64,000 nucleotides of DNA from Rhodovulum adriaticum (GTDB taxonomy: Bacteria > Pseudomonadota > Alphaproteobacteria > Rhodobacterales > Rhodobacteraceae): the NCBI RefSeq assembly GCF_004345735.1, contig NZ_SLXL01000005.1, forward strand, positions 62,001 through 126,000, in the 5' to 3' direction. The notes under the pieces are model-generated. The model was not told where the DNA came from. It saw nothing but the letters and a program-made list of their open reading frames with translations, and did no database searches. Below are positions 40,832 through 49,915 of this stretch, piece after piece. Made by a program: the position numbers and the translations under genes. Position 1 is the first letter of the stretch, and every line of letters starts with the position of its first letter.

Positions 40832-41845
40832 ATGAACCTCAAGGAATTGTCGCGGCTCCTGGGTCTGTCGCAGACTACGGTCAGCCGGGCGCTGAACGGC
40901 TATCCCGAGGTCGCCGAGGCCACCCGCAAGCGCGTGGAACAGGCGGCGCAGGACCATGGCTACCGCCCGAACGCGCGGGCGCGCGGGCTGGCCACCGGGC
41001 GGGCGATGGCCGTGGCGCAGGTGATCCCGGCGGACTGGCTGGGCATGCTGGCCAATCCCATCCTGGCCGAGGCCGTGGCCGGCGCGACAGAGGCCTTTGC
41101 CGCGGCCGGGTACGAAACCACGCTGGCCCCTGTGACCGATGCCGCCGCCGCCACCGCCTATGGCGACATGGCCGCGCGCGGGGCGGTGGACGGCGCCCTG
41201 GTGCACATGCCCGCCGTGCTGGACCCGCATATCGCCGCGCTGGAGGAAACGCGCCTGCCCTTCGTCGTGCATGGCCAACCGCTGACCGTCGACGCGGCCT
41301 ATCCCTGGGTCGGCCTGAACGGGGTCGAGGCCGCGCGCCAGGCCACGCGGCTGCTGCTGCGCGGCGGGCACAGTCGGATCGGCCTGATAAACGGCCCCAC
41401 GGGGTTGGCGCTGTCGGCACAGCGCGCGCAGGGCTACCGCTCGGTCGTCAAGCGGCGCGGGCTGGACATGGCCCCCGACCTGATCCGCCATTGCGCGCTG
41501 AGCGAGATGGCCGGCCACGATGCCGCCGCCGCATTGCTGGACAGTGCCACGCCCCCCACCGCCCTGCTGACGGCGACCTTGCCCCAGGCCCTGGGCGCGG
41601 CGCGCGCCGTGGCAGAGCGCAGCGGCCAGGTTGCGCTGGCCACCCATGACGACGTGTTCGACATGATGGGCGGGACAGAGGCGCCGCCGCGCTTTGCCGG
41701 GACGCGCGCGCCGATCCGTGAAACCGCGCGCCGCGCCGCCGAAATGCTGCTGGAACGGATCGCCGCCCCCGACACCCCGGCACAGGGCGAACGGGCCGCA
41801 ATGCAGGTCGTCACCGATCCGGTGGTCCCCGCCCCCGGGGTCTAG
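40832..41845 (+). CDS. aglR: LacI-family regulator (AglR-like)
   Basis: A 337-residue LacI-type repressor. N-terminal HTH and hinge: LKELSRLLGLSQTTVSRALN (residues 3-22), VAEATRKRVEQAA and YRPNARARGLATGRAMAV; then a periplasmic-binding-protein-like sensor domain (GALVHMPAVLD, RIGLINGP, PPTALLTAT). Divergent from aglEFGAK and upstream of the GH1 and glucokinase genes, so it most likely responds to a glucoside and controls both sides. CCAACGCTTG at 40678-40687, with CAA and TTG arms, is a weak operator candidate in the gap. The symbol is by position and family. Confidence 0.82.
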   Translation: MNLKELSRLLGLSQTTVSRALNGYPEVAEATRKRVEQAAQDHGYRPNARARGLATGRAMAVAQVIPADWLGMLANPILAEAVAGATEAFAAAGYETTLAPVTDAAAATAYGDMAARGAVDGALVHMPAVLDPHIAALEETRLPFVVHGQPLTVDAAYPWVGLNGVEAARQATRLLLRGGHSRIGLINGPTGLALSAQRAQGYRSVVKRRGLDMAPDLIRHCALSEMAGHDAAAALLDSATPPTALLTATLPQALGAARAVAERSGQVALATHDDVFDMMGGTEAPPRFAGTRAPIRETARRAAEMLLERIAAPDTPAQGERAAMQVVTDPVVPAPGV

Positions 41846-41847
41846 CC

Positions 41848-43173
41848 ATGCTGCCCCGCCGCACCGATTTCCCAAAGGGGTTCCTGTTCGGCACCGCCAC
41901 CTCTGCCTACCAGATCGAGGGGTACGGCACGGGCGGTGCAGGCCCCACACATTGGGACAGTTTCGCCGCCACGCCGGGCAATGTGGCGGGCGCGGCCGAC
42001 GGCGCGCGGGCCTGCGATCATTACCACCGCTTCGCGAACGATCTGGACCTTGTGGCGGGGGCGGGGTTCGACATCTACCGCTTTTCCACCTCGTGGGCGC
42101 GGGTGATGCCGGATGGGGGCACCTTGAACCCGCAGGGGCTGGATTTCTACGACCGGCTGGTCGATGCGATGCTGGCGCGCGGGCTGCGACCGGCGCTGAC
42201 CCTCTATCACTGGGAACTGCCCGCCGCGCTGGCCGACCGGGGCGGCTGGGCGAACCGGGACACCGCAGAGCGTTTCGCCGATTTCGCCGCGCAGATCGCG
42301 CGGCGGCTGGGGGATCGGGTCTGGTCCTGGGCCACGATCAACGAACCCTGGTGCGTGTCCTGGCTCAGCCATTTCGAGGGGCACCACGCGCCCGGCCTGC
42401 GCGACATCCGCGCCACCGCGCGGGCAATGCACCATGTGGAGCTGGCCCACGGGCGGGCCCTGGCCGCGCTGCGGGCCGAGGGCATGGACAACTGCGGCGT
42501 GGTGCTGAATTTCGAACCCGCCCAGCCCGCCACGGACAGCCCCGCCACCCACGCCGCCACCGACCTGTTCGACGCGGTGATGAACCGCTTTTTCCTGGGG
42601 GCGATGACGCGCGGGGAATATCCCGACACGGTTCTGGCGGGGCTTGGCCCCCACATGCCCCCGGGCTGGGCGGCCGACATGCCCGCGATTGCGGCCCCGC
42701 TGGATTGGCTGGGGGTGAATTACTACACGATCAAACGCATCGACGCCGCCCCCGGCCCCTGGCCCGGCTGGCGCATCGCCCCGCCCCAGGGCGCAACAAC
42801 CGACATGGGATGGGAAATCGCGCCCGACGCGCTGACCGGCCTGCTGGACCGGATCGCGGCGCAAACCGGCGACCTGCCGCTTTATGTCACCGAAAACGGC
42901 ATGGCCGCACCGGACACGGTGCAGAACGGCAAGGTTCAGGATGACGACCGCATCGCCTATATCGCCGCACATCTGCGCGCCGCGCGTGCAGCCATCGACC
43001 GGGGCGTGCCGCTACGGGGCTATGTGGTCTGGTCGCTGATGGATAATTTCGAGTGGGCCTTTGGCTATGGCAAACGCTTCGGTCTGGTCCATGTGGATGT
43101 CGACACCCAGCGCCGCACGCCCAAGGCATCCTGGCACGCGCTGGCCCAAATGCTGACAGGGGACGGCACATGA
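41848..43173 (+). CDS. Beta-glucosidase, GH1
   Basis: A 441-residue GH1 enzyme. FPKGFLFGTATSAYQIEGYG at residues 8-27 is the family N-terminal signature; acid/base Glu166 in ATINEPWC and nucleophile Glu349 in LYVTENGMA are present, as is YVVWSLMDNFEWAFGYGKRFG near the end. No signal peptide, so it acts on imported sugars. It starts 2 bp after the lacI stop and overlaps glk by 4 bp. A beta-specific enzyme in an alpha-glucoside locus is noteworthy; the imported range is probably mixed disaccharides. Confidence 0.93.
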   Translation: MLPRRTDFPKGFLFGTATSAYQIEGYGTGGAGPTHWDSFAATPGNVAGAADGARACDHYHRFANDLDLVAGAGFDIYRFSTSWARVMPDGGTLNPQGLDFYDRLVDAMLARGLRPALTLYHWELPAALADRGGWANRDTAERFADFAAQIARRLGDRVWSWATINEPWCVSWLSHFEGHHAPGLRDIRATARAMHHVELAHGRALAALRAEGMDNCGVVLNFEPAQPATDSPATHAATDLFDAVMNRFFLGAMTRGEYPDTVLAGLGPHMPPGWAADMPAIAAPLDWLGVNYYTIKRIDAAPGPWPGWRIAPPQGATTDMGWEIAPDALTGLLDRIAAQTGDLPLYVTENGMAAPDTVQNGKVQDDDRIAYIAAHLRAARAAIDRGVPLRGYVVWSLMDNFEWAFGYGKRFGLVHVDVDTQRRTPKASWHALAQMLTGDGT

Positions 43174-44111
43174 CCGCGCTTGTGGCGGATATCGGCGGCA
43201 CCAATACCCGCGTCGCGCTGGCCGAGGGGGCAAAGGTGCTGGCCGACAGCGTGCGCCGGTATCGCAATGCCGACCATGACGGGCTGAACGGGGTGCTGGC
43301 GGCCTTCATGGCGCAGGCCGGGCATCCGGCGTTGACGGGGGCCTGCGTCGCGCTGGCCGGGCCGGTGCGCGACGGCGTGGGCCGGATGACGAACCTGGAC
43401 TGGACCGTCACCGAAACCGATATCGCCGGGGTCACGGGCGCGGGGCGGGTCGCGCTGTTGAACGATTTGCAGGCCCAGGGCCACGCCCTGGACCACCTGC
43501 CCGGCGGCGCGCTGGCCCCGGTGCTGCCCGGGCCGCAGGCGCCCGGGGCGGCGCGGCTGGTGATCGGGCTGGGCACCGGGGTGAATGTCAGCGCCGTTCA
43601 CCGCTGCGGGTCCGCGCTGATCGCGACAGCCGCCGAGGCGGGCCATGTCACCCTGCCCGCCATGCGGGCCGAGGAGCTGGCGCTTGCACAGCATGCCGCC
43701 GGGGCGGACGGCTTTGCCTCGGTCGAGGATGTGCTGTCCGGCCGGGGGGTGGAGGCATTGTTCGCCTGGGTCACGATGCGCGCGGGCACGCCCCGACGCA
43801 TGACCGCCTCGCAGATCGTCGCCGCCGCCCCCGACGATGCCGGGGCCGAGGCCGCGCTGGAACTGTATACCCGGCTGCTGGGCCGCGTGGCGGGCGATCT
43901 GGCGCTGCACCACCTGCCCTTTGGCGGGATCTACCTGATCGGCGGCGTGGCCCGCGCGGTGACCCCGCACCTGCCCCGGCTGGGACTGGCTGACAGCTTT
44001 CGCGACAAGGGGCGGTTCGCCGGGTTGATGGAAGAATTTGCCATCCACACCCTGACCGACGATTATGCCGCCTTGACCGGATGCGCGGCCTGTCTGAACC
44101 ATCCCGACTGA
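43170..44111 (+). CDS. glk: Glucokinase
   Basis: A 313-residue hexokinase-fold glucokinase that phosphorylates the glucose released by AglA and the GH1 enzyme. [18 protein letters not shown] (residues 3-20) is the phosphate-1 motif, NLDWTVTE and [15 protein letters not shown] hold the catalytic Asp, [11 protein letters not shown] is phosphate-2, and [17 protein letters not shown] is the adenosine motif. It lacks the CxCGxxGC zinc motif of ROK kinases and so belongs to the Glk group A family. ATGA overlap with the GH1 gene. Confidence 0.92.
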   Translation: MTALVADIGGTNTRVALAEGAKVLADSVRRYRNADHDGLNGVLAAFMAQAGHPALTGACVALAGPVRDGVGRMTNLDWTVTETDIAGVTGAGRVALLNDLQAQGHALDHLPGGALAPVLPGPQAPGAARLVIGLGTGVNVSAVHRCGSALIATAAEAGHVTLPAMRAEELALAQHAAGADGFASVEDVLSGRGVEALFAWVTMRAGTPRRMTASQIVAAAPDDAGAEAALELYTRLLGRVAGDLALHHLPFGGIYLIGGVARAVTPHLPRLGLADSFRDKGRFAGLMEEFAIHTLTDDYAALTGCAACLNHPD

Positions 44112-44145
44112 GACGACCGACCGCCTTTCGCCCCTGTCCGCACTT

Positions 44146-44172
44146 GGGCAAAATGCCCCGACCAAGAAGAGG
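44146..44172 (-). repeat. Intergenic element copy 6 (diverged) in front of mtnA
   Basis: On the minus strand CCTCTTCTTGGTCGGGGCAT then TTTGCCC. On the plus strand it reads AAGAAGAGGG ending 12 bases before the mtnA ATG, so the reverse of the element supplies the purine-rich ribosome site, as in copy 1. Confidence 0.5.
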
Positions 44173-44184
44173 GATACCCACGCC

Positions 44185-45276
44185 ATGAAGATCGACGGCA
44201 CCCATTACCGCTCCATCTGGCGCGAGGCGGACGGAACGGTGAAGATCATCGACCAGCGCTGGCTGCCGCATGAATTGCGCATCGTGCCGCTGACCAACCG
44301 CAAGGAATTCGCCGCTGCAATCCGCGACATGTGGGTACGCGGCGCACCGCTGATCGGGGCGACGGCGGCCTATGGGGTGGCGGTGCAAATGGCGCATGAC
44401 CCCTCGGATGCGTCGCTGGCGGAAACCTGGGACGTGCTGCACGAAACCCGGCCCACCGCGATCAACCTGCGTTGGGCGCTGGATGAAATGACGCGCGTCC
44501 TGAAACCGCTGCCCGCCGCCGACCGGGCCACCGCCGCGTTCAAGCGCGCCGCCGAGATCTGCGACGAGGACGTTGAAACCAACCGCCAGATCGGCCTACA
44601 CGGGCAGGAACTGATCCGCGAGATCGCCGCAAAAAAGGGCGGCGGGCGCGTCAACGTGCTGACCCATTGCAACGCGGGCTGGCTGGCGACCGTGGACTGG
44701 GGCACCGCGACCTCGCCCATCTATCACGCGATAGAGGCCGGGATCGACGTGCATGTCTTTGTCGATGAAACCCGCCCCCGCAATCAGGGCGCGCAACTGA
44801 CCGCTTGGGAAATGCTGCATCACGGGGTCAGCCACGACCTGATCGTGGACAATGCCGGCGGCCACCTGATGCAGCACGGGGAAATCGACCTGTGCATCGT
44901 CGGCACCGACCGCACCACCGCCCAGGGCGATGTCTGCAACAAGATCGGCACCTATCTGAAGGCGCTGGCAGCCAAGGATAACAACGTGCCCTTCTACGTG
45001 GCGCTGCCCTCGCCCACCATCGACTGGACGGTGCGGGACGGCGTCGCCGAAATCCCGATCGAGGAACGCGCCCAATCCGAGGTCACCCATGTGCAGGGCA
45101 AGATGCCCAGCGGCGTAGTGGGTCAGGTGCTGATCTGCCCCGAGGGCAGCCCGGCGCGCAATCCCGCCTTTGACGTGACACCGGCACGGCTGGTGACCGG
45201 GCTGATTACCGAACGCGGGGTGGCCCCTGCCAGCGCCGAGGGGCTGGCCGCGATGTTCCCGGACCGCGCGTCCTAG
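44185..45276 (+). CDS. mtnA: S-methyl-5-thioribose-1-phosphate isomerase
   Basis: A 363-residue isomerase of the methionine salvage family (eIF2B-like fold) that converts methylthioribose-1-P to methylthioribulose-1-P. The catalytic Cys162 is in [17 protein letters not shown] and Asp242 in [37 protein letters not shown] near 49-65 is also typical. No other mtn genes are adjacent, so it may serve a methylthioadenosine shunt instead of full salvage, as known in related phototrophs. It converges with aroQ; the two stop codons share bases of a CTAG. Confidence 0.95.
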   Translation: MKIDGTHYRSIWREADGTVKIIDQRWLPHELRIVPLTNRKEFAAAIRDMWVRGAPLIGATAAYGVAVQMAHDPSDASLAETWDVLHETRPTAINLRWALDEMTRVLKPLPAADRATAAFKRAAEICDEDVETNRQIGLHGQELIREIAAKKGGGRVNVLTHCNAGWLATVDWGTATSPIYHAIEAGIDVHVFVDETRPRNQGAQLTAWEMLHHGVSHDLIVDNAGGHLMQHGEIDLCIVGTDRTTAQGDVCNKIGTYLKALAAKDNNVPFYVALPSPTIDWTVRDGVAEIPIEERAQSEVTHVQGKMPSGVVGQVLICPEGSPARNPAFDVTPARLVTGLITERGVAPASAEGLAAMFPDRAS

Positions 45277-45710
45277 GCGATCAGGCGCAACAACCGCGCC
45301 ACTGCCAGTTCATAGCCCTGCACGCCGCACCCGGCGATCACGCCGTCGGCGCGCAGGGAAACGTATGAATGGTGGCGGAACGCCTCGCGCTGGTGGACGT
45401 TGGAAATGTGCACCTCGATCACCGGGCCGTCATAGGCGTTCAGCGCGTCCAGGATCGCCACGGATGTATGGGTATAGGCCGCGGGGTTGATGACGATCCC
45501 GGCGGCGCCTGCGCGCGCGCGATGGATCGTATCGATAATCTCGCCCTCGTGGTTCGACTGGAACAGTTGCACCTCAACCCCCGCCGCGCGGGCCAGTTCG
45601 GCACAGGCGCGCTCCACGTCGGCCAAGGTTTCGTGGCCATAGATCTCGGGCTGGCGCTGACCCAGCAGGTTCAGGTTCGGCCCGTTCAGGATGTAGATGC
45701 ACTTGGCCAT
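45273..45710 (-). CDS. aroQ: 3-dehydroquinate dehydratase, type II
   Basis: A 145-residue type II dehydroquinase of the shikimate pathway. [20 protein letters not shown] (residues 6-25) has the catalytic Tyr24 and Arg19, [26 protein letters not shown] and [20 protein letters not shown] (catalytic His) follow. Length is standard. It starts with GGAGGGCGCG upstream. Divergent from the NUDIX gene across a 249-bp gap. Confidence 0.96.
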   Translation of the reverse strand: MAKCIYILNGPNLNLLGQRQPEIYGHETLADVERACAELARAAGVEVQLFQSNHEGEIIDTIHRARAGAAGIVINPAAYTHTSVAILDALNAYDGPVIEVHISNVHQREAFRHHSYVSLRADGVIAGCGVQGYELAVARLLRLIA

Positions 45711-45959
45711 CGCGCCCTCCCCGCGGTTATCGCTGTGGCGGTCAAGGGCTAGCACAGCACCCCCGCGCCCGCCAGCGCCTTGCCCACCGCTGACGCGGCA
45801 TCATGGCGCAAGGCCGCCCTATTTGCGGACAAGGCGATGCTTTCCTGTATCAACAGGCGGCGATTCGGGGCATATGACACGATACGACCTTTAAAACGCA
45901 AGGCTGCACCCCACGTGCAGACATCAGGCCTTTGCATTCCCGGTTTAAGCATTCCGAAA

Positions 45960-46442
45960 ATGGACCAGCCCCTTCTTCCAGCCAGGGCCCGGCAGATCGC
46001 CGCGCTGCCCCTGCACCGCGACGCGGGCGGGCGGTTGCAGGTTCTGATGGTCACCTCTCGGCGCACGAAACGCTGGGTCATGCCCAAGGGCTGGCACATG
46101 GACGGCAAGAAACCCTGGCGCGCCGCTGAAATCGAGGCCCTGGAAGAGGCGGGCGCCGTCGGCCATATCGCCACCACGCCCATCGGCGAATACACCTACG
46201 ACAAGATTCTGGACAACGGCGATGGCCTGCCCTGCACCGTCGAGGTGTTCCCGATGCTGGTCGACCGGCTGAAACGCAACTGGAAAGAGCGCAAGGAACG
46301 CAAGCGCCACTGGTTCAACCTGCGCCAGGCGGCCAAGCGGGTGGACGAACCCGACCTTGCCGCGTTGCTGAACCGCCTGCACAAGGATCAGGACAAACAC
46401 CCGGAATTGCGCGCCCTGATCAAATCCGCCCGCGCACGCTGA
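45960..46442 (+). CDS. NUDIX hydrolase, DIPP-like
   Basis: A 160-residue NUDIX protein of the group related to diphosphoinositol-polyphosphate phosphohydrolases: RWVMPKGWHMDGKKPWRAA then EIEALEEAG at 57-65. The canonical REUXEEXG box is changed to IEALEEAG, Arg replaced by Ile, while the metal-binding Glu residues remain. ERKRHWFNLRQAAKRVDEPDLAALL near 120 is typical of the alphaproteobacterial subfamily. Substrate unknown (dinucleoside polyphosphates or similar). The start is uncertain: in-frame codons continue to 45780, but homology begins at MDQPLL. The 249-bp upstream gap holds a short hairpin CTGCAC/GTGCAG (45904-45920) and no other clear signal. Confidence 0.82.
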   Translation: MDQPLLPARARQIAALPLHRDAGGRLQVLMVTSRRTKRWVMPKGWHMDGKKPWRAAEIEALEEAGAVGHIATTPIGEYTYDKILDNGDGLPCTVEVFPMLVDRLKRNWKERKERKRHWFNLRQAAKRVDEPDLAALLNRLHKDQDKHPELRALIKSARAR

Positions 46443-46507
46443 GCCGCCCTTTACCTGCCCCGCAAGGGCGCCTAGCAAGGAACGGACCATCCCGCGAAGG
46501 TGCGCCC

Positions 46508-47218
46508 ATGCCAGACAACACCCGCAACGACCTGACGATCTATGACGACGCCGCCGCGCAGTGGTGGTCGGACGACCTGCGATGGGTGCGGACCCTGCGC
46601 AACATGGTGCCCGGCCGGCTGGACTGGTTCGACCGCTTCGTGTCCTGGCCCGGCACGCAGGCGCTGGATCTGGGATGCGCCGGCGGCTTCATGGCCGAGG
46701 CGATGGACGCGCGCGGCGCCCAGGTGACGGGGATCGACCCCTCGGCCCCCGCGATCGCCGCCGCCCGCGCCCATGCCGCCCAGACCGGCCGCGACATCCG
46801 CTACGACACCGGGGTCGGAGAGGACCTGCCCTATCCCGACGCGGCCTTCGACATCGTGGTCTGCGTGGACGTGCTGGAACATGTGTCGGACCTGGATCGC
46901 GTTCTGGCGCAGGTGGCGCGCGTTCTGAAACCCGGCGGCACGTTCCTGTATGACACGATCAACCGGACCCTGCTGGCCCGCTTCGGCGTGGTCACGGTGG
47001 CCGAGGATATCCTGGGCCTGCTGCCGCGGGGCACCCATGACCCGGCGATGTTCATCCGCCCGAAAGAGCTGGACCGCGCCCTGACCGGGGCCGGGCTGGT
47101 TTGCGGCGAACGGGTCGGTCTGGGGCCGCGCGGGATCAACCGGCGGCTGGATTTCACCTTTGGCCCGCTGCCTGGCACGCCACTGCTGTATATGGGCGTT
47201 GCGCGCAAACCGGGCTGA
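46508..47218 (+). CDS. UbiG-like SAM-dependent methyltransferase
   Basis: A 236-residue class I methyltransferase. Motif I ALDLGCAGGFMAEAMDARGA near 55-74, motif IV FDIVVCVDVLEHVSDLDRVL near 115-134, and GGTFLYDTINRTLLA, a segment typical of UbiG (3-demethylubiquinol O-methyltransferase). The C-terminal part (GTHDPAMFIRPKELDRAL, FTFGPLPG) also fits. UbiG proper or a paralogue acting on another phenol or polyol cannot be separated here. GCGAAGGTGCGCCC precedes the ATG. It lies just before cobZ on the same strand. Confidence 0.75.
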   Translation: MPDNTRNDLTIYDDAAAQWWSDDLRWVRTLRNMVPGRLDWFDRFVSWPGTQALDLGCAGGFMAEAMDARGAQVTGIDPSAPAIAAARAHAAQTGRDIRYDTGVGEDLPYPDAAFDIVVCVDVLEHVSDLDRVLAQVARVLKPGGTFLYDTINRTLLARFGVVTVAEDILGLLPRGTHDPAMFIRPKELDRALTGAGLVCGERVGLGPRGINRRLDFTFGPLPGTPLLYMGVARKPG

Positions 47219-47239
47219 GCGTTGCCGGAGCCGCCGACC

Positions 47240-49810
47240 ATGCCCGCCCCAGCCACAGAGACCGGCCCCGCAGACCGCACGCAAGTGCTGGTGATCGGTG
47301 GCGGATTTGCCGGTCTGTGCGCCGCGATCCAGGCGGCGCGCGACGGGGCGCAGACCACCCTGCTGGATGCAGCACCGGCCCACCTGCGCGGCGGCAATGC
47401 CCGCCATTGCCGCAATATCCGGCTGGCCCATCTGGACGAAACCCCATGGCAGCGCGACACCTACCCGGTGGCAGAGTTCACAGCCGACATGGCCCGGATG
47501 GGCACGCCCGACGCCGCGCTTGCCGCTGTGCTGGCCGAAGGGGCGCGCGACCTGGGGCCGTGGCTGGCAGAACTGGGCGTCGCGTTCGAGCCGTGGGCCG
47601 ATGGTAACCTGCCCTATTCGCGGCGCACCGCCTTTTTCCGCGGGGGCGGACAGGCGCTGGTGAACGCGCTGACCCGTGCCGCGCAGCGGGCGGGGGTGGA
47701 AATCCGCCACGAATGGCACGTCACGGCGCTACCCTGCCCGACGCAGACCGGCCCGCTGCGCGTGGCCGCCGACACGCCCGACGGGCACCGAACGATCCAG
47801 GCTGCCGCCCTGGTGCTGGCCTGCGGCGGATACGGGGGCGACCGCGACCGCCTGTCCGAAACGCTGGGGCCACGCGGCGCCGGGATCGCCAACCGGGGCA
47901 CCCCGCATCAGCGGGGCGCGCCGCTGCACTGGCTGCTGGAAAACGGCGCGGCGGCGGCGGGCCAGCCGGGCGACGGACACCTGGTCGCCGTGGACGCCCG
48001 CGCCCCGCTGGACGATGCCGGAATCGTCAGCCGCGTGGACGGGATGCAGCTGGGCATCGTGGTGGACGCCACCGGGCACAGGTTCATGGACGAGGGCGAG
48101 ACAGCCACGCCCGCGCGCTATTCCACATGGGGGCGGGCGCTGGCCGCGCGCCCCGACCCGCGCGCCTGGCTGGTGCTGGGCGCCGACACACTGCGCCACC
48201 TGCCGCCGATGCTGTATCCGCCGATCCGGGCGGACGGCGCCGCCGCGCTGGCCCTGCAAAGCGGGATCGATGCAGCGGGGCTGGCCGCCACGCTGGCGCA
48301 GGTCAACGCCCACCTGTCCGGCGGCCCGCCCCCGGACCCGCCGCGCAGCCGGTGGGACAAGGCACCCCTGGCCCCGCTGACCGGCCCGCTGGCCGCGATC
48401 CCGATGCAGCCCGGGCTGGCCTTTACCCGGCACGGGCTGGCCGTCGATGCCGGGGCGCGGGTGCAACTGACCAACGGCGCCCCGGCGCCCCGCCTGTTCG
48501 CGGCCGGAACAGCGATGTGCGGCGCGGTGCTGGGGCAGGGATATCTGTCGGGCACGGCGCTGACCATCGCCGGCGTGTTCGGGCGGATCGCCGGGGAAAA
48601 CGCGGCGAGGCAAGCGCGCGAGGCCCCCGCCGCGCCCATCAAATGCCGAACCGCCGCCGCCCCGCGACCAGTCGCACCACCACCGCCCCCCTCCGCCGAC
48701 CCGCTGGCCGAGGCCCGGCGCGCCCTGAACATCTGCAACACCTGCGGGTTCTGCACCGGGCTGTGCGACGTGTTCCCGGCGGCGCAGGCCCGCCCGGACC
48801 TGACCGCGGGCGACCTGCGCCACCTGGCGCATCTGTGCCACGATTGCCGGTCCTGCTATTACGATTGCCAATACGCCCCGCCGCACGATTTCGCCGTGAA
48901 CGTGCCCGCCGCGATGGCAGAGATGCGGACCCGGGAATACCGCAGCACCCTGATCCCCCGCGGGCGCGAGGCCGCAATCATGGCGGCGGTGTTCACCCTG
49001 TGCCTGCTGGGCGTGCCGCTGGCCGCCCTGCTGGCCGTGCCTGCCCCGGTGCTGTTCGCGGTGCAAAGCGGGCCGGGCGCATTCTACGCCGTGATCCCGC
49101 ACGGGGTCATGTCCGGGGGCGCGGCGCTGGCCTTTGGCGGGGCGGGGGCGCTGTTGGCGCTGCGTGTGGTGCGGTTCTGGCGCGCGGGCAGCGGCCCCGC
49201 GATGCGACTGAGCCCCGGCGCAATGGCCCGCGCACTTGGCGACGTGCTGCGCCTGCGCAACCTGGGCGGCGGTACGCCGGGGTGCGAAGATCGGGCCGGC
49301 CCCACCGGAACGGCGCGGCGATGGGCGCATCACCTGCTGGCCTACGGGTTCGGCCTGACCTTTCTGGCCACGATGGCAGGGGCGGTGCTGCACCGGGCCG
49401 GGCATTTGGCCCCCTACCCGCTGGCCAGCGCGCCGGTTCTGCTGGGCGGGGTGGGCGGTATCGCCATGCTGGCCGGGCTGGCGGGGCTGGAATGGCGGCG
49501 CAGGCACGCCGACCGCGCCCCGGCAACACCGGGGATGGAGCGGGCCGACCGGGTGCTGCGCGCCCAGCTGGCCGTTGTCGCGGCCTCTGGTCTGGTGCTG
49601 CTGGCCGCGCGCGATACCGCCGCGATGGGGGTGCTGCTGGCCCTGCACTTGGGCAGCGTTCTGGGGCTGGCGCTGTGCCTGCCCTTTGGCAAGCTGTCCC
49701 ACGGTGCCTACCGCGCCGCGGCGCTGCTGCGCCACGCGGGCGAACGGGCGGCCTGGCGCGCACCCGGCTTGACATCCGCCGCCGATCGGGGGCATCACCC
49801 GGACCGCTAA
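47240..49810 (+). CDS. cobZ: CobZ-type precorrin-3B synthase (flavoprotein fused to Fe-S/haem membrane protein)
   Basis: An 856-residue fusion of two proteins known elsewhere as TcuA and TcuB. The N-terminal part (residues 1-470) is an FAD enzyme: VLVIGGGFAGLCAAIQAARD near 16-35, LRGGNARHCRNIRLAH, and a C-terminal GTAMCGAVLGQGYLSGTAL. A Pro-rich linker (near 485-500) leads to a ferredoxin-like segment with CNTCGFCTGLCDVFPA and CHDCRSCYYDCQYAPPH, then several membrane helices with His residues fitting b-haem. This layout matches CobZ of Rhodobacter capsulatus, an FAD, Fe-S and haem enzyme that replaces CobG in ring contraction. The cob genes follow and no cobG is present, which decides against tricarballylate oxidation. 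The ATG at 47240 has GGAG nine bases upstream. Confidence 0.85.
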   Translation: MPAPATETGPADRTQVLVIGGGFAGLCAAIQAARDGAQTTLLDAAPAHLRGGNARHCRNIRLAHLDETPWQRDTYPVAEFTADMARMGTPDAALAAVLAEGARDLGPWLAELGVAFEPWADGNLPYSRRTAFFRGGGQALVNALTRAAQRAGVEIRHEWHVTALPCPTQTGPLRVAADTPDGHRTIQAAALVLACGGYGGDRDRLSETLGPRGAGIANRGTPHQRGAPLHWLLENGAAAAGQPGDGHLVAVDARAPLDDAGIVSRVDGMQLGIVVDATGHRFMDEGETATPARYSTWGRALAARPDPRAWLVLGADTLRHLPPMLYPPIRADGAAALALQSGIDAAGLAATLAQVNAHLSGGPPPDPPRSRWDKAPLAPLTGPLAAIPMQPGLAFTRHGLAVDAGARVQLTNGAPAPRLFAAGTAMCGAVLGQGYLSGTALTIAGVFGRIAGENAARQAREAPAAPIKCRTAAAPRPVAPPPPPSADPLAEARRALNICNTCGFCTGLCDVFPAAQARPDLTAGDLRHLAHLCHDCRSCYYDCQYAPPHDFAVNVPAAMAEMRTREYRSTLIPRGREAAIMAAVFTLCLLGVPLAALLAVPAPVLFAVQSGPGAFYAVIPHGVMSGGAALAFGGAGALLALRVVRFWRAGSGPAMRLSPGAMARALGDVLRLRNLGGGTPGCEDRAGPTGTARRWAHHLLAYGFGLTFLATMAGAVLHRAGHLAPYPLASAPVLLGGVGGIAMLAGLAGLEWRRRHADRAPATPGMERADRVLRAQLAVVAASGLVLLAARDTAAMGVLLALHLGSVLGLALCLPFGKLSHGAYRAAALLRHAGERAAWRAPGLTSAADRGHHPDR

Positions 49811-49915
49811 GCCGCCCGCCGGAACGCCGCCGGTCAATGCGGCAAGAGGTCCAATCGCCCATCCCGGGCGCCCCGGACCGGCCCGACGATCACCAAACCG
49901 GGGGACCGGGACGCC

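Noticed and set aside
47240-49810. Tricarballylate dehydrogenase TcuA-TcuB fusion
   Set aside because: Domain content fits both, but the gene lies in a cob cluster that lacks cobG, which favours CobZ.
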